A stretch of DNA of 64,000 bases from Neorhizobium sp. SOG26 (GCF_003491345.1 NZ_CP025512.1:2711001-2775000); one strand, 5' to 3'. Numbered from the stretch's first letter, positions 20,810 to 30,286 are shown. Made by a program: numbers and translations. Notes: a model not told the origin generated them from the letters alone.

Positions 20810-23071
20810 CTACAGAAAACTCTGCGGATCGATGTCGAGCTGGATCTGCACCGAACCCCGTTGTTTTGGCCCGTTCTCGATCATCGCCCGCAGGAAACCC
20901 TGCATGTCGGAGTTCCGTCGTCCATGCACCAGAAGCCGGAAACGGTGGCGACCGCGGACCAGCGCAAGCGGGGCTTCGGCCGGTCCCAGAACCGAGATGC
21001 CCGTCACTTTCGGCGCCGCAGCCCGCAAGCCGCGCGCATGCGTTTCGGCATCGGCGCGCGTATCGGCCGACACGATCAGCGAGGCAAGCCGCCCGAATGG
21101 TGGAAGAATGGCCTTCTGCCGCTCCTCGATCTCCCGTTCGTAAAATGCACCGGCATCGCCGGAAATGATCGCCTGCATCACCGGATGCTGCGGCTGGAAT
21201 GTCTGCAGCAGGCCATGGCTCTTCAGGCCGGTGCGGCCGGCGCGGCCGGTAACCTGGCTCAGCAGTTGGAATGTCCGTTCCGCCGCGCGCGGATCGCCAT
21301 TCGAAAGGCCGAGGTCGGAATCAACAATGCCGACCAGCGTCATCAACGGGAAGTTATGGCCCTTGGCAACCAGCTGCGTGCCGATGACGATATCGGCCTC
21401 GCCGTTTGCGATCGCCTCGAGCTCCAGCCGCATCCGCTTCACGCCGCCCAGCAGGTCGGACGACATGACGATCGTGCGGGCATCCGGGAAATGCCGTTCC
21501 ACCTCCTCGGCGATCCGCTCGACGCCCGGGCCGCAGGCGACGAGGTGATCGAGCGTCCCGCATTCGGGACAGGCCTCTGGCGTGCGCTCGGAATAACCGC
21601 ACTGGTGGCACTGGATCTGGCTCTTGAAGCGGTGCTCTACCAGCCAGCTGGAACATTGCGGGCACTGGAAACGGTGCCCGCAGACGCGGCAAAGCGTCAG
21701 CGGCGCATAACCACGCCGATTGAGGAAGAGCAGCGCCTGCTCCTTGCGCTCGATCGTCTTGGCGATCGCCCGAAGAAGCACGGGCGACAGGAAGCCGCCG
21801 CGTTCCGGCGGGTGGCGGCGCATGTCGATGAGATGCAGGTCGGGCATTGCCGCATCACCAAAGCGGGTCGGCAGATGCACGGTGTTGTAGCGGCCTGACA
21901 GGCCGTTCACCTGGCTTTCCACAGAGGGCGTCGCCGAGACCAGCACGATCGGGAAGTCGCCGATCCGCGCCCGCACCACCGCCATGTCGCGCGCATTGTA
22001 GAAGACCCGATCCTCCTGCTTGTAGGCAGGGTCATGTTCTTCATCAACGATGATGAGGCCGAGGTTCTCGAACGGCAAAAACAGTGCCGAACGGGCACCC
22101 GCCACGACCTGCACATCGCCCGTCACCACGCCGCGCCACACCTTCTCGCGGATCCGCGGCGAAAGGTCGGAATGCCATTCGCCGGGCTTTGCGCCAAAGC
22201 GTTGCTCGAAGCGCTCCAGGAAGCTTGAGGTGAGCGCGATCTCCGGCAGCAGGATCAGCACCTGCTTGCCGCGGCGAAGCGTTTCGGCAATCGCCTCGAA
22301 ATAGACCTCGGTCTTGCCGGATCCGGTGACGCCATCGATCAGCGATGCCGCAAAGCCGCCACCACGGATGGAGGCGATGATCTCTTCGGCCGCCTGCTTC
22401 TGCGGGCCTTCGATACGCGGCGCCACGAAATCCGGATCCGGCGTTGCGACCACCGGCGGCGGCGCCAGGAAAACCGTCTCGAAGACACCCTGCTGCGTCA
22501 GGCCATCAATCACGCTGAGCGACACGCCAGCCGCATTGGCAAGTCCGCTGCGGGTCCAGGGCACATCCTGCTCGCGGATCAGGTCAAGCACTTTGGATCG
22601 CGCCGGCGTCAGGCGCTCCGGCTGCCCGCCCACATAACGCAGTCCTTCCACCATCGGCTCGGGATCGAGGGCCGCCGGCGCCCGGATCGCCATGCGGGCC
22701 ACAAGCCCCGGGGGCGAAAGCGTATAGGCCGACACCCAGTCGATGAAGTCGCGCATTTCCTTCGACAGCGGCGGGCAATCGAAGGCGAGCGTGATCGGTC
22801 GCAGCTTCTTGGGATCAAGCTTGGGGGAGACGCCGTCGTCGCTGGTGCCGTCCCAGACGACGCCGATCACCTGCCGCGGCCCGACCGGCACCTGGACAAC
22901 CGAGCCCGGCGCGACATGCATGCCGTCGGGCACGGCATAACTATAGGCACCCGCCACCGGCAGCGGCACCAGAACAGGCACCACATGCGTCGGAGGCCCG
23001 GCCTCCGGCAGGGTATCGCCAAACAGCGAAGGAAGGATGTCGGACGAATCTTTGCCCATGCGGCCGGACAT
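20810..23071 (-). CDS. priA: Primosomal replication restart helicase PriA
   Basis: A 753-residue superfamily 2 helicase that recognises stalled forks and reloads the replisome. The N-terminal 3'-DNA binding domain is followed by Walker A GVTGSGKTEVYFE, a DEEH box (IIVDEEHDPAYKQED), and a zinc-binding section with paired Cys motifs (CRVCGHRFQCPQC, then CHQCGYSERTPEACPEC). The C-terminal helicase motifs include VIGTQLVAKGHNFP and QVTGRAGR. The start is uncertain: ATG 23071 (MSGRMGKDSS) follows GGGGC, whereas ATG 23059 lacks a ribosome site. xerC lies close by in the opposite orientation. Confidence 0.95.
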   Translation of the reverse strand: MSGRMGKDSSDILPSLFGDTLPEAGPPTHVVPVLVPLPVAGAYSYAVPDGMHVAPGSVVQVPVGPRQVIGVVWDGTSDDGVSPKLDPKKLRPITLAFDCPPLSKEMRDFIDWVSAYTLSPPGLVARMAIRAPAALDPEPMVEGLRYVGGQPERLTPARSKVLDLIREQDVPWTRSGLANAAGVSLSVIDGLTQQGVFETVFLAPPPVVATPDPDFVAPRIEGPQKQAAEEIIASIRGGGFAASLIDGVTGSGKTEVYFEAIAETLRRGKQVLILLPEIALTSSFLERFEQRFGAKPGEWHSDLSPRIREKVWRGVVTGDVQVVAGARSALFLPFENLGLIIVDEEHDPAYKQEDRVFYNARDMAVVRARIGDFPIVLVSATPSVESQVNGLSGRYNTVHLPTRFGDAAMPDLHLIDMRRHPPERGGFLSPVLLRAIAKTIERKEQALLFLNRRGYAPLTLCRVCGHRFQCPQCSSWLVEHRFKSQIQCHQCGYSERTPEACPECGTLDHLVACGPGVERIAEEVERHFPDARTIVMSSDLLGGVKRMRLELEAIANGEADIVIGTQLVAKGHNFPLMTLVGIVDSDLGLSNGDPRAAERTFQLLSQVTGRAGRTGLKSHGLLQTFQPQHPVMQAIISGDAGAFYEREIEERQKAILPPFGRLASLIVSADTRADAETHARGLRAAAPKVTGISVLGPAEAPLALVRGRHRFRLLVHGRRNSDMQGFLRAMIENGPKQRGSVQIQLDIDPQSFL

Positions 23072-23104
23072 TGCCCCGGATGAGAACAAAAGTGAACCCC
23101 GAAG

Positions 23105-24238
23105 CTAGTAGTCTTCCTCCATCAGTCCCGTCAGCCGCATGCCTTCGATCCAGGTCGCGCTGTCCTTGCGGATCACCCGCTTCGGCCGCACCCCGCACTG
23201 CTCCTCCACCGCAAAAGCCAACGGCTGGGAATGGGTGACCACCCAGACCTGGCTCGTCTGTGCCGCCTGCCCGATCATCCCGGCCAGCGCCTTGAGCATA
23301 TCCGGATGCAGGCTCGCCTCCGGCTCGTTCAACGCTATCAGCGGCGGTTGCCGGTAGGACATCAGCGCTGCGGCAAGTCCAAGAAAGCGGATCTGTCCGT
23401 CCGACAATTCGCGCGGCTGGAAGACGCGATGCGGGAAGTCGGGAAAGGTCAGCCCGAACTCTGCATATTCGCCGGGCTCCGGTACCTGCAGCTTGGCGCC
23501 ATTGAGGGCGGAAGCGACGGCACGATCAAGCTCCACCGTATCGCCACTGGTGTGGACAAGCGTTGCAAACACAGCCGCCATGTTGCTGCCGTCCTCGGCC
23601 AGCAGCGGCGATGTCACGGCAAGGCAGGGATTGCGCAGCGGCGATTGCCGATCCGTCCGGAACCCGTGGAAGAACCGCCATCCTTCCACCAGCCTGCGAA
23701 AAGCGCCGATCTCGGGGTAATGGCCGGCGTGGCCGAGCAGGGCGATTGCCGTCTCCGAGGTCATCGCCTGCTCCGGATATTCCTCCATCCGCCCAGCCGG
23801 CCCCCGCACCATTATGCCGGGCCCTGCCCGCTTCATCATCGTCACTGGTCGCGATCCGGTTTCCACCGAAAGCTCCTCGGCCTTCACCTGCGGCTCGAAA
23901 GCAAAACCCGCCGCGTCGATCGGAGGCCGCAAACCGGCCTCGACGCGGTAGCGGAAGGTGATCGCCCGCTCCTCGTCCAGCACCTCGACTTCCAGCTTGA
24001 TGCGGAAATTCTTTTCCTCGCGCCGCCGGCCGGACCAGAGCGCCGAGGCCATGCCGCCCTCTGCCGCAATCTCGTAAGCCAGCGTGCCGCGCACCGCCGC
24101 CTGCACCAGTTGCAGCGCCCGGTAAAGGTTCGACTTGCCGACCCCGTTCTCGCCGATGAACACGTTGACATCTGCGAGATCCATCCGGATCGAGCGCAGG
24201 GAACGGTAGTTCTGGGCGAACATGGAGCGGAGCAGCAT
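23105..24238 (-). CDS. RecF/ABC-type AAA ATPase (COG4637-like)
   Basis: A 377-residue single-chain ATPase of the RecF/SMC-like class. Walker A is FIGENGVGKSNLYRAL near residue 30. The ABC signature is ELSDGQIRFLGLAAAL (about 280), followed by Walker B with LIALNEPEASLHP, where Asn replaces the usual Asp before Glu, as is common in this family. A His switch is in WVVTHSQPLAF. The long insertion between Walker A and the signature probably forms the lid; no zinc hook is present. Start ATG 24238 with GAGG at good spacing; an upstream TTG is possible. It lies 33 bases upstream of priA in the same direction. A role in DNA metabolism is inferred from fold and neighbour only; such genes also occur as OLD-type defence ATPases, but no nuclease domain or partner is visible. 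Confidence 0.8.
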   Translation of the reverse strand: MLLRSMFAQNYRSLRSIRMDLADVNVFIGENGVGKSNLYRALQLVQAAVRGTLAYEIAAEGGMASALWSGRRREEKNFRIKLEVEVLDEERAITFRYRVEAGLRPPIDAAGFAFEPQVKAEELSVETGSRPVTMMKRAGPGIMVRGPAGRMEEYPEQAMTSETAIALLGHAGHYPEIGAFRRLVEGWRFFHGFRTDRQSPLRNPCLAVTSPLLAEDGSNMAAVFATLVHTSGDTVELDRAVASALNGAKLQVPEPGEYAEFGLTFPDFPHRVFQPRELSDGQIRFLGLAAALMSYRQPPLIALNEPEASLHPDMLKALAGMIGQAAQTSQVWVVTHSQPLAFAVEEQCGVRPKRVIRKDSATWIEGMRLTGLMEEDY

Positions 24239-24282
24239 GCCCAACCTCTACACCATGAGCATGATCGGGTGGAAGCAGCCCG

Positions 24283-25209
24283 TCATGCGGCGACGGATGC
24301 GTCCGGCGCCGGCATAGCGAAGCGCGCGTCGCCATCGTCAGCCAGATCGATGACTGTGTGATGCTCCAGCGCCTTCGTCACGTCGCCGATCTCGCCCTCC
24401 AGCTCTTCCGGCTGGATCATCTGGCCCACCGTGAAGTCGAAGTGGTTGCCCTTCTTGTTGAGCAGTTCGTAGAACACGGTCATGTCGCGAAGTTCTGTCG
24501 ACCATTTCGCCAGCCAGTAGAACAGCCCGGAATTGCGCGCGCGCATGTGGATCGGCAGGATCGGCAGGTTGTATTTTCGCGCCAGCCCCACGGCCGACGT
24601 CTTCCACGGCCGCTCGTTCAGCTTGCCGTTTTCCCAATAGGCGATGCGGCCGGAGGGAAACAGCACCATCACCTTGCCGTCCTCCACCGTCTTGTTGGTC
24701 AGCACCAGCGTTTCGCGTGTCTTCAGCTTGCTCTTGTATTCCTCGCGCCACTCCACCGGGATGATCATCTCGGCAAACCGCGGATTGACCCGCACCGCAT
24801 CGCGGTTGGCAAAGATCATCAGGTCCGGCCGGCGCGGTTTCAACAGGTCGAAGATCGCGACCCCATCCGCAATGCCGGTCGGATGGTTGCTGACAAGAAT
24901 GAAGCCACCCTTTTCGGGAATGCGCTCCGCATGGGCCACCGTCAGGTTGAGCTTCAACAGGTCGCTCATGTATTCGAACGACTGGAAGCCGCTGAGGCCC
25001 TGGATGTCATTGGCAAACTTGATCGCCCGGTTGTAGCGCAGCAGCGAATAAAGCAGGGGTCGCATCGCCGGCCAGGCCGGATGCTGCACGATGCGCTCGC
25101 CACGCTCGGCGATCAGCGTGTCCACGATATGTCCGGGTTTGCCATGTGAAAGAAGAGCCAGGGTTTCCGCGAAATGGCCGAAACTGTTGGTCAAGGCGCG
25201 GCGTTCCAT
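24283..25209 (-). CDS. Glycerolipid-type acyltransferase (PlsC / hemolysin-like superfamily)
   Basis: A 308-residue member of the lysophospholipid acyltransferase superfamily. The catalytic block reads VSNHPTGIADG (about 107-117), a His-X5-Asp form of the classical NHX4D motif seen in the hemolysin-like branch. The third motif is LFPSGRIAYWENGK, analogous to the PEGTRS block, and the fourth is NLPILPIHMRARNSG. The C-terminal half carries FDFTVGQMIQPEEL. No clear transmembrane helix, so it probably associates peripherally with the inner membrane. ATG 25209 is preceded by CAGGAG. Substrate unknown; phosphatidic acid or ornithine-lipid synthesis are both possible. Divergent from xerC. Confidence 0.8.
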   Translation of the reverse strand: MERRALTNSFGHFAETLALLSHGKPGHIVDTLIAERGERIVQHPAWPAMRPLLYSLLRYNRAIKFANDIQGLSGFQSFEYMSDLLKLNLTVAHAERIPEKGGFILVSNHPTGIADGVAIFDLLKPRRPDLMIFANRDAVRVNPRFAEMIIPVEWREEYKSKLKTRETLVLTNKTVEDGKVMVLFPSGRIAYWENGKLNERPWKTSAVGLARKYNLPILPIHMRARNSGLFYWLAKWSTELRDMTVFYELLNKKGNHFDFTVGQMIQPEELEGEIGDVTKALEHHTVIDLADDGDARFAMPAPDASVAA

Positions 25210-25352
25210 GAAGACTCCTGAGGACGGGACGACACCGCCATCTGTTCACCCAACTGCGGCAAAATTGGTTTCTGCCGACGGCAGCCTTAGCGAAATCGTA
25301 AGGCGGTCAAAGCAATCTGGGGCGAGCATGCTTCAAATTCAACAGGCTCCCC

Positions 25353-26288
25353 ATGAACGAACTGCTGATCATCGCGGCCCCCGATGTGGCGGCGAAGCGA
25401 CATGAATGGCTGCAGAGCCTGGCAGGCGAGCGCCGGCTTTCGGACAACACACTGCAGGCATACGAGCGCGACACGCGCCAGTTCCTGACCTTCCTGACGA
25501 GGCATCTCGGAGAGCCACCGAAGCTCGAAGATATCCACACGTTGCGACCCGCCGACCTGCGTGCCTTCCTCGCTGCCCGGCGGCGCGAAGGCTCCGGCGC
25601 CCGTTCGCTTGGCCGGCATCTGGCGGGCCTCAGGTCCTTCCTGCGCTATCTCGAACGCAAGGGACTGGTGAATGCCGCGGCCGCCGGCGCCATCCGCGCG
25701 CCGAGGCAGCCGAAATCGTTGCCGAAGCCGCTCACCGACAACCAGGCGCTCACGCTCGTCACCAAGGATGCGCAATTGCAGGAGGAGCCCTGGATTGCCG
25801 CCCGCGACGCCGCCGTTCTGTCGCTGCTCTACGGCTGCGGCCTGCGTATCTCGGAAGCCCTGGGGCTCACGCCTGCCGACATTCCGGCCGGCACCAAGAC
25901 GCTGCGGATCACCGGCAAGGGCGGCAAGGTGCGCATCGTGCCGCTTCTGCCCGTCATCGCCGAAGCCGTCGCCACCTACCGCAAGCTTTGCCCTTACGAT
26001 ATCGAGGAGAACGACCTGCTGTTCCGGGGCGCCCGTGGCGGTCCGCTGCAGCCGGCGATCATCCAGCGCGAGATGCAGAAGCTGCGCGGCGCGCTCGGCC
26101 TGCCGGAAACGGCAACCCCGCATGCGTTGCGCCATTCCTTCGCGACACATCTTCTCGCCGGCGGCGGGGATCTGCGCACCATCCAGGAGCTTCTCGGCCA
26201 CGCCAGCCTTTCCACCACGCAGATCTACACCGGCGTCGATTCCGCCCGACTGCTCGAGGTTTACGACCGCGCCCATCCGCGCGCGTGA
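25353..26288 (+). CDS. xerC: Tyrosine recombinase XerC
   Basis: A 311-residue tyrosine recombinase that resolves chromosome dimers at dif together with XerD. The SAM-like N-terminal domain (residues 15-110) precedes the catalytic domain. Catalytic residues are visible: Arg165 (GLRISEAL), Lys189 (GKGGK), His257 and Arg260 (HALRHSFATHLL), His283 (LGHASLSTTQ) and Tyr292. The ending YDRAHPRA is characteristic of XerC rather than XerD. ATG 25353 is preceded by AGGCTCCCC. No direct repeats or dif-like site were noticed nearby, and context is core genes, so this is the housekeeping enzyme rather than an integrase. Confidence 0.93.
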   Translation: MNELLIIAAPDVAAKRHEWLQSLAGERRLSDNTLQAYERDTRQFLTFLTRHLGEPPKLEDIHTLRPADLRAFLAARRREGSGARSLGRHLAGLRSFLRYLERKGLVNAAAAGAIRAPRQPKSLPKPLTDNQALTLVTKDAQLQEEPWIAARDAAVLSLLYGCGLRISEALGLTPADIPAGTKTLRITGKGGKVRIVPLLPVIAEAVATYRKLCPYDIEENDLLFRGARGGPLQPAIIQREMQKLRGALGLPETATPHALRHSFATHLLAGGGDLRTIQELLGHASLSTTQIYTGVDSARLLEVYDRAHPRA

Positions 26289-26365
26289 ACCTATGGTTAA
26301 CCAAGGCCGTTAAGGGCTTGTGCAGCCGGCACACCTAGACTGGCTGCACCCATTTGACGGATGCC

Positions 26366-27448
26366 ATGATGACTCCCGCACCTTCCTCGCTTTCCGGCGC
26401 TCTCCTTCTTCGCGCCCAGGACATGACGCTCTGGCTGCTTGCAGCGCTCCACCTCCTGGCCCTTGCCTCCCTGCTGCTGATCCTCGGTTTTGCCGATGGT
26501 GCCCGCGCGCAGACGCCGGCCTGCAGCGGCGAAAACGTGCTCGAAGCGCTGAAGACGGAAAACCGTGAGGCCTACGACAAGGTCATGGCGGAAGGCGAAG
26601 CCGTGCCGAACGGCAAGGGCATTTTCTGGAAGGTGGAAAAGCCGGGGCTTGAGCCGTCCTACGTGCTCGGCACCATGCATGTCGCCGATCCGCGCGTGCT
26701 GGAGATGCCGGCCGGCGCAAGGGACGCTCTCGCCCGCGCCAAGACCATCGTCGTCGAATCCGACGAAGTGCTCGATGAAAGCAAGGCCATGGCCGCGCTT
26801 CTGATGAAGCCGGAACTGACCATGTTCACCGACGGCCGCTCCATCGAAACGCTCGTGCCGCCGCAGGACCTGCAACTCCTCAAGGACGGCCTGAAAGCCA
26901 AGGGCATCACCCTTTCGGCGGTCTCCCGCATGAAGCCGTGGATGCTGATGAGCATGGTCGCGATCCCGGCTTGCGAACTCGCGCGCAAGGGCGGCGGCAA
27001 CCTCTTCCTCGACAAGAAGATCGCCAAGGAAGCAGCCGCAGAGGGCAAGCAGGTCAAGGGCCTGGAAACCCTGGAAGAGCAGGCGAACGCCATCAACGCG
27101 ATCCCGCTCGAACTCCACATCAAGTCACTGGTCGAGGCCTTGAAGCTCGGGTCCAAGATGGACGACGTCTTCTTCACGATGACCGAGGTCTACCTTTCCG
27201 GCAATATCGGCATCATCCAGCCGATGCTGAAGGTCGTCGCGCCCGATGGCACTGAGGACCAGGCCGGTTATGCCGAGTTCGACGAACTCGTCATCACCAA
27301 GCGCAACCAGCTGATGGCCGAGCGTGCGGCACCGATATTCGCTGAAGGCAGCGCCTTCGTGGCCGTTGGTGCGGCCCACCTTCCGGGCGACCAGGGCTTG
27401 ATCGAACTCCTGCGCCGCCAGGGTTTCACCGTCACCGCGGTAAACTGA
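26366..27448 (+). CDS. TraB/GumN family protein, probably exported
   Basis: A 360-residue TraB-fold protein. The defining repeats are present: LGTMHVADPRVLEMP (about 103-117) and, near the C-terminus, FVAVGAAHLPGDQGLIELLRRQGF, each carrying a GxxH motif. A hydrophobic N-terminus (ALHLLALASLLLILGFADGARA-Q) is a probable signal peptide cleaved after ARA, so the mature protein is periplasmic. The ATG at 26366 is the first in frame; a shorter start at 26423 (MTLWLL) would still give a signal peptide. TraB relatives include metalloprotease-like Tiki proteins; the function in proteobacteria is not settled. Converges with parE, 13 bases apart. Confidence 0.85.
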   Translation: MMTPAPSSLSGALLLRAQDMTLWLLAALHLLALASLLLILGFADGARAQTPACSGENVLEALKTENREAYDKVMAEGEAVPNGKGIFWKVEKPGLEPSYVLGTMHVADPRVLEMPAGARDALARAKTIVVESDEVLDESKAMAALLMKPELTMFTDGRSIETLVPPQDLQLLKDGLKAKGITLSAVSRMKPWMLMSMVAIPACELARKGGGNLFLDKKIAKEAAAEGKQVKGLETLEEQANAINAIPLELHIKSLVEALKLGSKMDDVFFTMTEVYLSGNIGIIQPMLKVVAPDGTEDQAGYAEFDELVITKRNQLMAERAAPIFAEGSAFVAVGAAHLPGDQGLIELLRRQGFTVTAVN

Positions 27449-27461
27449 AGCACTGCACGAG

Positions 27462-27767
27462 CTACAGCTTTGGAAACTTGTCCCGGTCGATGTTCTGCCC
27501 CGCGTAGAATATCCGTAGGATCAGGATCTCGTCCGACATAAATCGGTACGCGACAACGACCCGCCGTTCCAGGACCAATGTCCGCACACCTTCTCCAAGG
27601 TCGCTGCGGCTGCGGCCGCGCAAAGGCATATCCGGCAGGGTTTTGCAAAAAGCCTGGATGTGCCGGACAAAATCGATGGCCCGGTCCGGACTGTCTTCGG
27701 CGATGAAGCGGTAGATGGCCTCAAGATCCGCATCCGCGAGCGGATGGAAGAGGACCTTATTCGCCAT
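27462..27767 (-). CDS. parE: ParE/RelE-family toxin
   Basis: A 101-residue RelE/ParE superfamily toxin. It begins NKVLFHPLADADLEAIYRFIAEDSP, the typical helical hairpin, then has PLRGRSRSDLGEGVRTLVLERRVVVAYRF and the C-terminal strand ILRIFYAGQNIDRD. ParE toxins generally poison DNA gyrase. The start ATG (27767) overlaps the end of the antitoxin gene by 11 bases, the usual coupled arrangement. No inactivating change is visible. The target is inferred from the family. Confidence 0.9.
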   Translation of the reverse strand: MANKVLFHPLADADLEAIYRFIAEDSPDRAIDFVRHIQAFCKTLPDMPLRGRSRSDLGEGVRTLVLERRVVVAYRFMSDEILILRIFYAGQNIDRDKFPKL

Positions 27768-28029
27768 CGTTCAACGACGTCCGCCCTTCGGAATGAAGTT
27801 TCTCAAGACGCGCGAAAACATCGCTTGCCGGAATACCGGCGCGTTCATCGGCCAAGGCTTCACGGATCTTGGCGTCCAAGGCTCCATCCAGATCATGCTC
27901 CTCCCGATCGAGTGCATTCAGAGCCGCCCGGATGACATCGCTCGTTGATGCATAGAGACCCGCTTCAACACGCTCTTCGAGCGCGCTGACCATCTCTGAC
28001 GGAAGGGTGATGCTGATCTTCTGGTTCAT
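27757..28029 (-). CDS. parD: ParD-family antitoxin (ribbon-helix-helix)
   Basis: A 90-residue antitoxin. The N-terminal MNQKISITLPSEMVSALEERV...YASTSDVIRAALNALD is a canonical ribbon-helix-helix DNA-binding domain of the ParD/CC2985 group. The acidic C-terminal tail (about 50-90) should wrap the ParE toxin. It sits upstream of parE on the minus strand, and a 10-bp perfect inverted repeat 20 bases upstream of its start is a good autoregulatory operator. The pair is wedged between lpd and the TraB gene. Confidence 0.9.
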   Translation of the reverse strand: MNQKISITLPSEMVSALEERVEAGLYASTSDVIRAALNALDREEHDLDGALDAKIREALADERAGIPASDVFARLEKLHSEGRTSLNDGE

Positions 28030-28049
28030 GAAAGCACCGTTCTACAGCA

Positions 28050-28078
28050 AAAAGGGTAGAACAAAGCCCTACCCTTTT
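28050..28078 (-). promoter_or_regulatory. 10-bp inverted repeat: parDE operator and/or lpd terminator
   Basis: Perfect inverted repeat AAAAGGGTAG (28050-28059) / CTACCCTTTT (28069-28078) with a 9-base spacer. On the minus strand it follows the lpd stop by 24 bases and ends in a five-T run, which fits an intrinsic terminator. It also overlaps a possible parD promoter (TTGAAA at 28082-28077, then TACCCT 17 bases on), which fits a ParD operator. Both uses are inferred. Confidence 0.6.
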
Positions 28079-28102
28079 CAATTGTCCGGTCTTCTGAAGT
28101 GA

Positions 28103-29509
28103 TCACATGTGGATCGGCTTGAAGAAGGTGCCGAGTGCAGCTTCCTTCACCGCTTCCGACATCGTCGGATGCGCGTGGCAGGTGCGGGCCAGGTCTTCCG
28201 AGGAACCGCCGAACTCCATCAGCACGGTGATCTCGTGGATCATCTCGCCGGCGCCGAAGCCGATGATATGGCCGCCGAGCACCCGGTCGGTTTCCTTGTC
28301 GGCGAGGATCTTCACGAATCCGTCGGTCGCCAGCATGGCGCGGGCGCGGCCATTGGCGGTGAACGGGAACTTGCCGACCTTGTAAGCGATGCCTGCAGCC
28401 TTCAGCTCTTCTTCCGTCTTGCCGACGGAGGCCACTTCCGGCTGGGTGTAGACCACGCCCGGAATGACGTCATAGTTCACATGGCCGTGCTGGCCGGCGA
28501 GGATTTCGGCCAATGCCACGCCCTCGTCCTCGGCCTTGTGCGCCAGCATCGGGCCCTTCACCACGTCGCCGATCGCATAGATGCCGGCGACATTGGTCTT
28601 GAACTGGCCGTCGATCTCGACGCGGCCGCGGTTGTCGAGCGCCACGCCGGCTTCCTCGAGCCCAAGACCTTCGGTGTAGGGCTTGCGGCCGGTCGAAACC
28701 AGCACGATGTCGGCTTCGATCGTCTGGGCTTCGCCACCCTTGACCGGCTCATAGGTCACCTTGGCGCCGGACTCGGTCTTCTCGACAGCCGTCACCTTGG
28801 CTTCGGTGCGAATATCCATGCCCTGCTTGGCCATCATCCGCTGGAACTGCTTGGAAACGTCGGCGTCCATGCCACCGAGCAGCTTGTCGAGATATTCGAC
28901 GACGGTCACCTTGGCGCCGAGGCGCAGCCAGACCGAACCGAGTTCCATGCCGATGACGCCGCCGCCGACAACGACCAGGCTCTGCGGCACCTTGTCGAGT
29001 GCAATCGCACCGGTCGAGGACACGATGGTCTTCTCGTCGATCTCGACATTGAGACCCGGAATGCCGGCCACATCCGAGCCGGTGGCAATCACGATGTTCT
29101 TGGTTTCCAGTTCCTGGACCTTGCCGTCGTCGCCGGTCACCGAAACCTTGCCGGCGGACACGATCTTGCCGGTGCCGATGAAGCCGTCGATCTTGTTCTT
29201 CTTGAACAGGAAGGACACGCCGTCGACGTTCGACTTCACGGTCGCATCCTTGTGCGCCATCATCTTTTCGAGGTTGAGCTTGGGAGCCTCGACCTCGACG
29301 CCGAGCGCATCCATGCCATGGGCGGCATGATGGAACATCTCGGAGGCATGCAGCAGCGCCTTGGACGGAATGCAGCCGACGTTCAGGCAGGTGCCGCCAT
29401 AGGTCGCGCGCTTTTCAACGACTGCCACCTTGAGGCCAAGCTGGGCAGCCTTGACTGCGCATACATAGCCGCCGGGACCGCTTCCGATGACGACAACATC
29501 ATAAGCCAT
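28103..29509 (-). CDS. lpdA: Dihydrolipoyl dehydrogenase (E3)
   Basis: A 468-residue FAD disulfide reductase, the E3 component of 2-oxoglutarate dehydrogenase and related complexes. It shows [13 protein letters not shown] (FAD), the redox-active disulfide [13 protein letters not shown] (about residues 39-51), a second Rossmann motif [13 protein letters not shown] (NAD), and the C-terminal active-site base in [14 protein letters not shown] start, overlapping no neighbour. It closes the sucA-sucB operon on the minus strand, after three inserted genes, with the SDR gene ending 24 bases upstream. Confidence 0.97.
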   Translation of the reverse strand: MAYDVVVIGSGPGGYVCAVKAAQLGLKVAVVEKRATYGGTCLNVGCIPSKALLHASEMFHHAAHGMDALGVEVEAPKLNLEKMMAHKDATVKSNVDGVSFLFKKNKIDGFIGTGKIVSAGKVSVTGDDGKVQELETKNIVIATGSDVAGIPGLNVEIDEKTIVSSTGAIALDKVPQSLVVVGGGVIGMELGSVWLRLGAKVTVVEYLDKLLGGMDADVSKQFQRMMAKQGMDIRTEAKVTAVEKTESGAKVTYEPVKGGEAQTIEADIVLVSTGRKPYTEGLGLEEAGVALDNRGRVEIDGQFKTNVAGIYAIGDVVKGPMLAHKAEDEGVALAEILAGQHGHVNYDVIPGVVYTQPEVASVGKTEEELKAAGIAYKVGKFPFTANGRARAMLATDGFVKILADKETDRVLGGHIIGFGAGEMIHEITVLMEFGGSSEDLARTCHAHPTMSEAVKEAALGTFFKPIHM

Positions 29510-29533
29510 TGTAGTTTTCCTTCCGTTGTTCTC

Positions 29534-30286
29534 TTAGCGCCCACCGCTCACATTGAGGATCGCGCCAGTTATATAGGATGCTCCGGGCGAAAGGAGGTAG
29601 AGAACGGCATCCGCCACCTCTTGCGCCTGCCCCGGGCGTTGCATGGGAATATTGGGCGCCATGTCGCGCGCCCGGTCCGGCAGGCCGCCGGACGCATGGA
29701 TGTCCGTCTCGATGACACCCGGGCGGATCGCATTGACCCGCACGCCTTCTGCCGCCACTTCACGCGACAGGCCGACCGTCAGCGTGTCGATGGCGCCCTT
29801 GGAAGCGGCATAATCGACATATTGCGCCGGCGACCCGATGATCGCCGCCATGGACGAGATGTTGACGATCGCGCCGCCCTTGCCGCCGTGCTTGGTGGAC
29901 ATGCGACGCACCGCATGGCCGGCGCAGAGGATGGAGCCGGTCACGTTGATGCGCATCATCCGCTCGAGCCGTTCGACGCTCATCTCGTCGACACGCTGCG
30001 GCATGTCGACGATACCCGCATTGTTGACCAGCGCATCAAGCCGCCCGAAGTGCCGGTCGACCGCTGCAAACATTTCATCGATATCGGCGGCATTGCCGAC
30101 ATCGCCCTTCATTGCAATTGCGTCGCCGCCGGCCGCCTTGATCTTCTCGACCACGGCTTCGGCAGCCTGTGCATTCGAGGCGTAGTTGACGGCGACACGC
30201 CAGCCGCTGCGGGCCGCGAGCAGGCAAACGGCCGCGCCGATGCCACGGCTTCCGCCGGTCACGAGCATGACAGGTGTATCAGTCAT
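29534..30286 (-). CDS. Short-chain dehydrogenase/reductase (SDR)
   Basis: A 250-residue classical SDR. Cofactor motif TGGSRGIG (about 9-16) and NNAG (about 87) are followed by the catalytic Ser (NISSMA), Tyr and Lys (YVDYAASKGAI) and a VNAIRPGVIETDI segment. The start is ATG 30286, which overlaps the stop of the upstream secreted-protein gene (ATGA); a longer frame reaching 30349 is not used. The length and motifs resemble glucose/ribitol dehydrogenase and FabG-like enzymes, but the substrate cannot be deduced. Lies between the 2-oxoglutarate dehydrogenase genes and lpd, apparently in the same transcript. Confidence 0.9.
   Translation of the reverse strand: MTDTPVMLVTGGSRGIGAAVCLLAARSGWRVAVNYASNAQAAEAVVEKIKAAGGDAIAMKGDVGNAADIDEMFAAVDRHFGRLDALVNNAGIVDMPQRVDEMSVERLERMMRINVTGSILCAGHAVRRMSTKHGGKGGAIVNISSMAAIIGSPAQYVDYAASKGAIDTLTVGLSREVAAEGVRVNAIRPGVIETDIHASGGLPDRARDMAPNIPMQRPGQAQEVADAVLYLLSPGASYITGAILNVSGGR

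Noticed and set aside
23105..24238. ATPase gene as part of a Gabija- or OLD-like defence system
   Set aside because: No TOPRIM domain, nuclease or helicase partner is present; priA is a replication gene, not a defence partner.
27462..28029. ParDE as part of a larger mobile island
   Set aside because: No integrase, repeats or composition change flank it. xerC nearby is the housekeeping recombinase.
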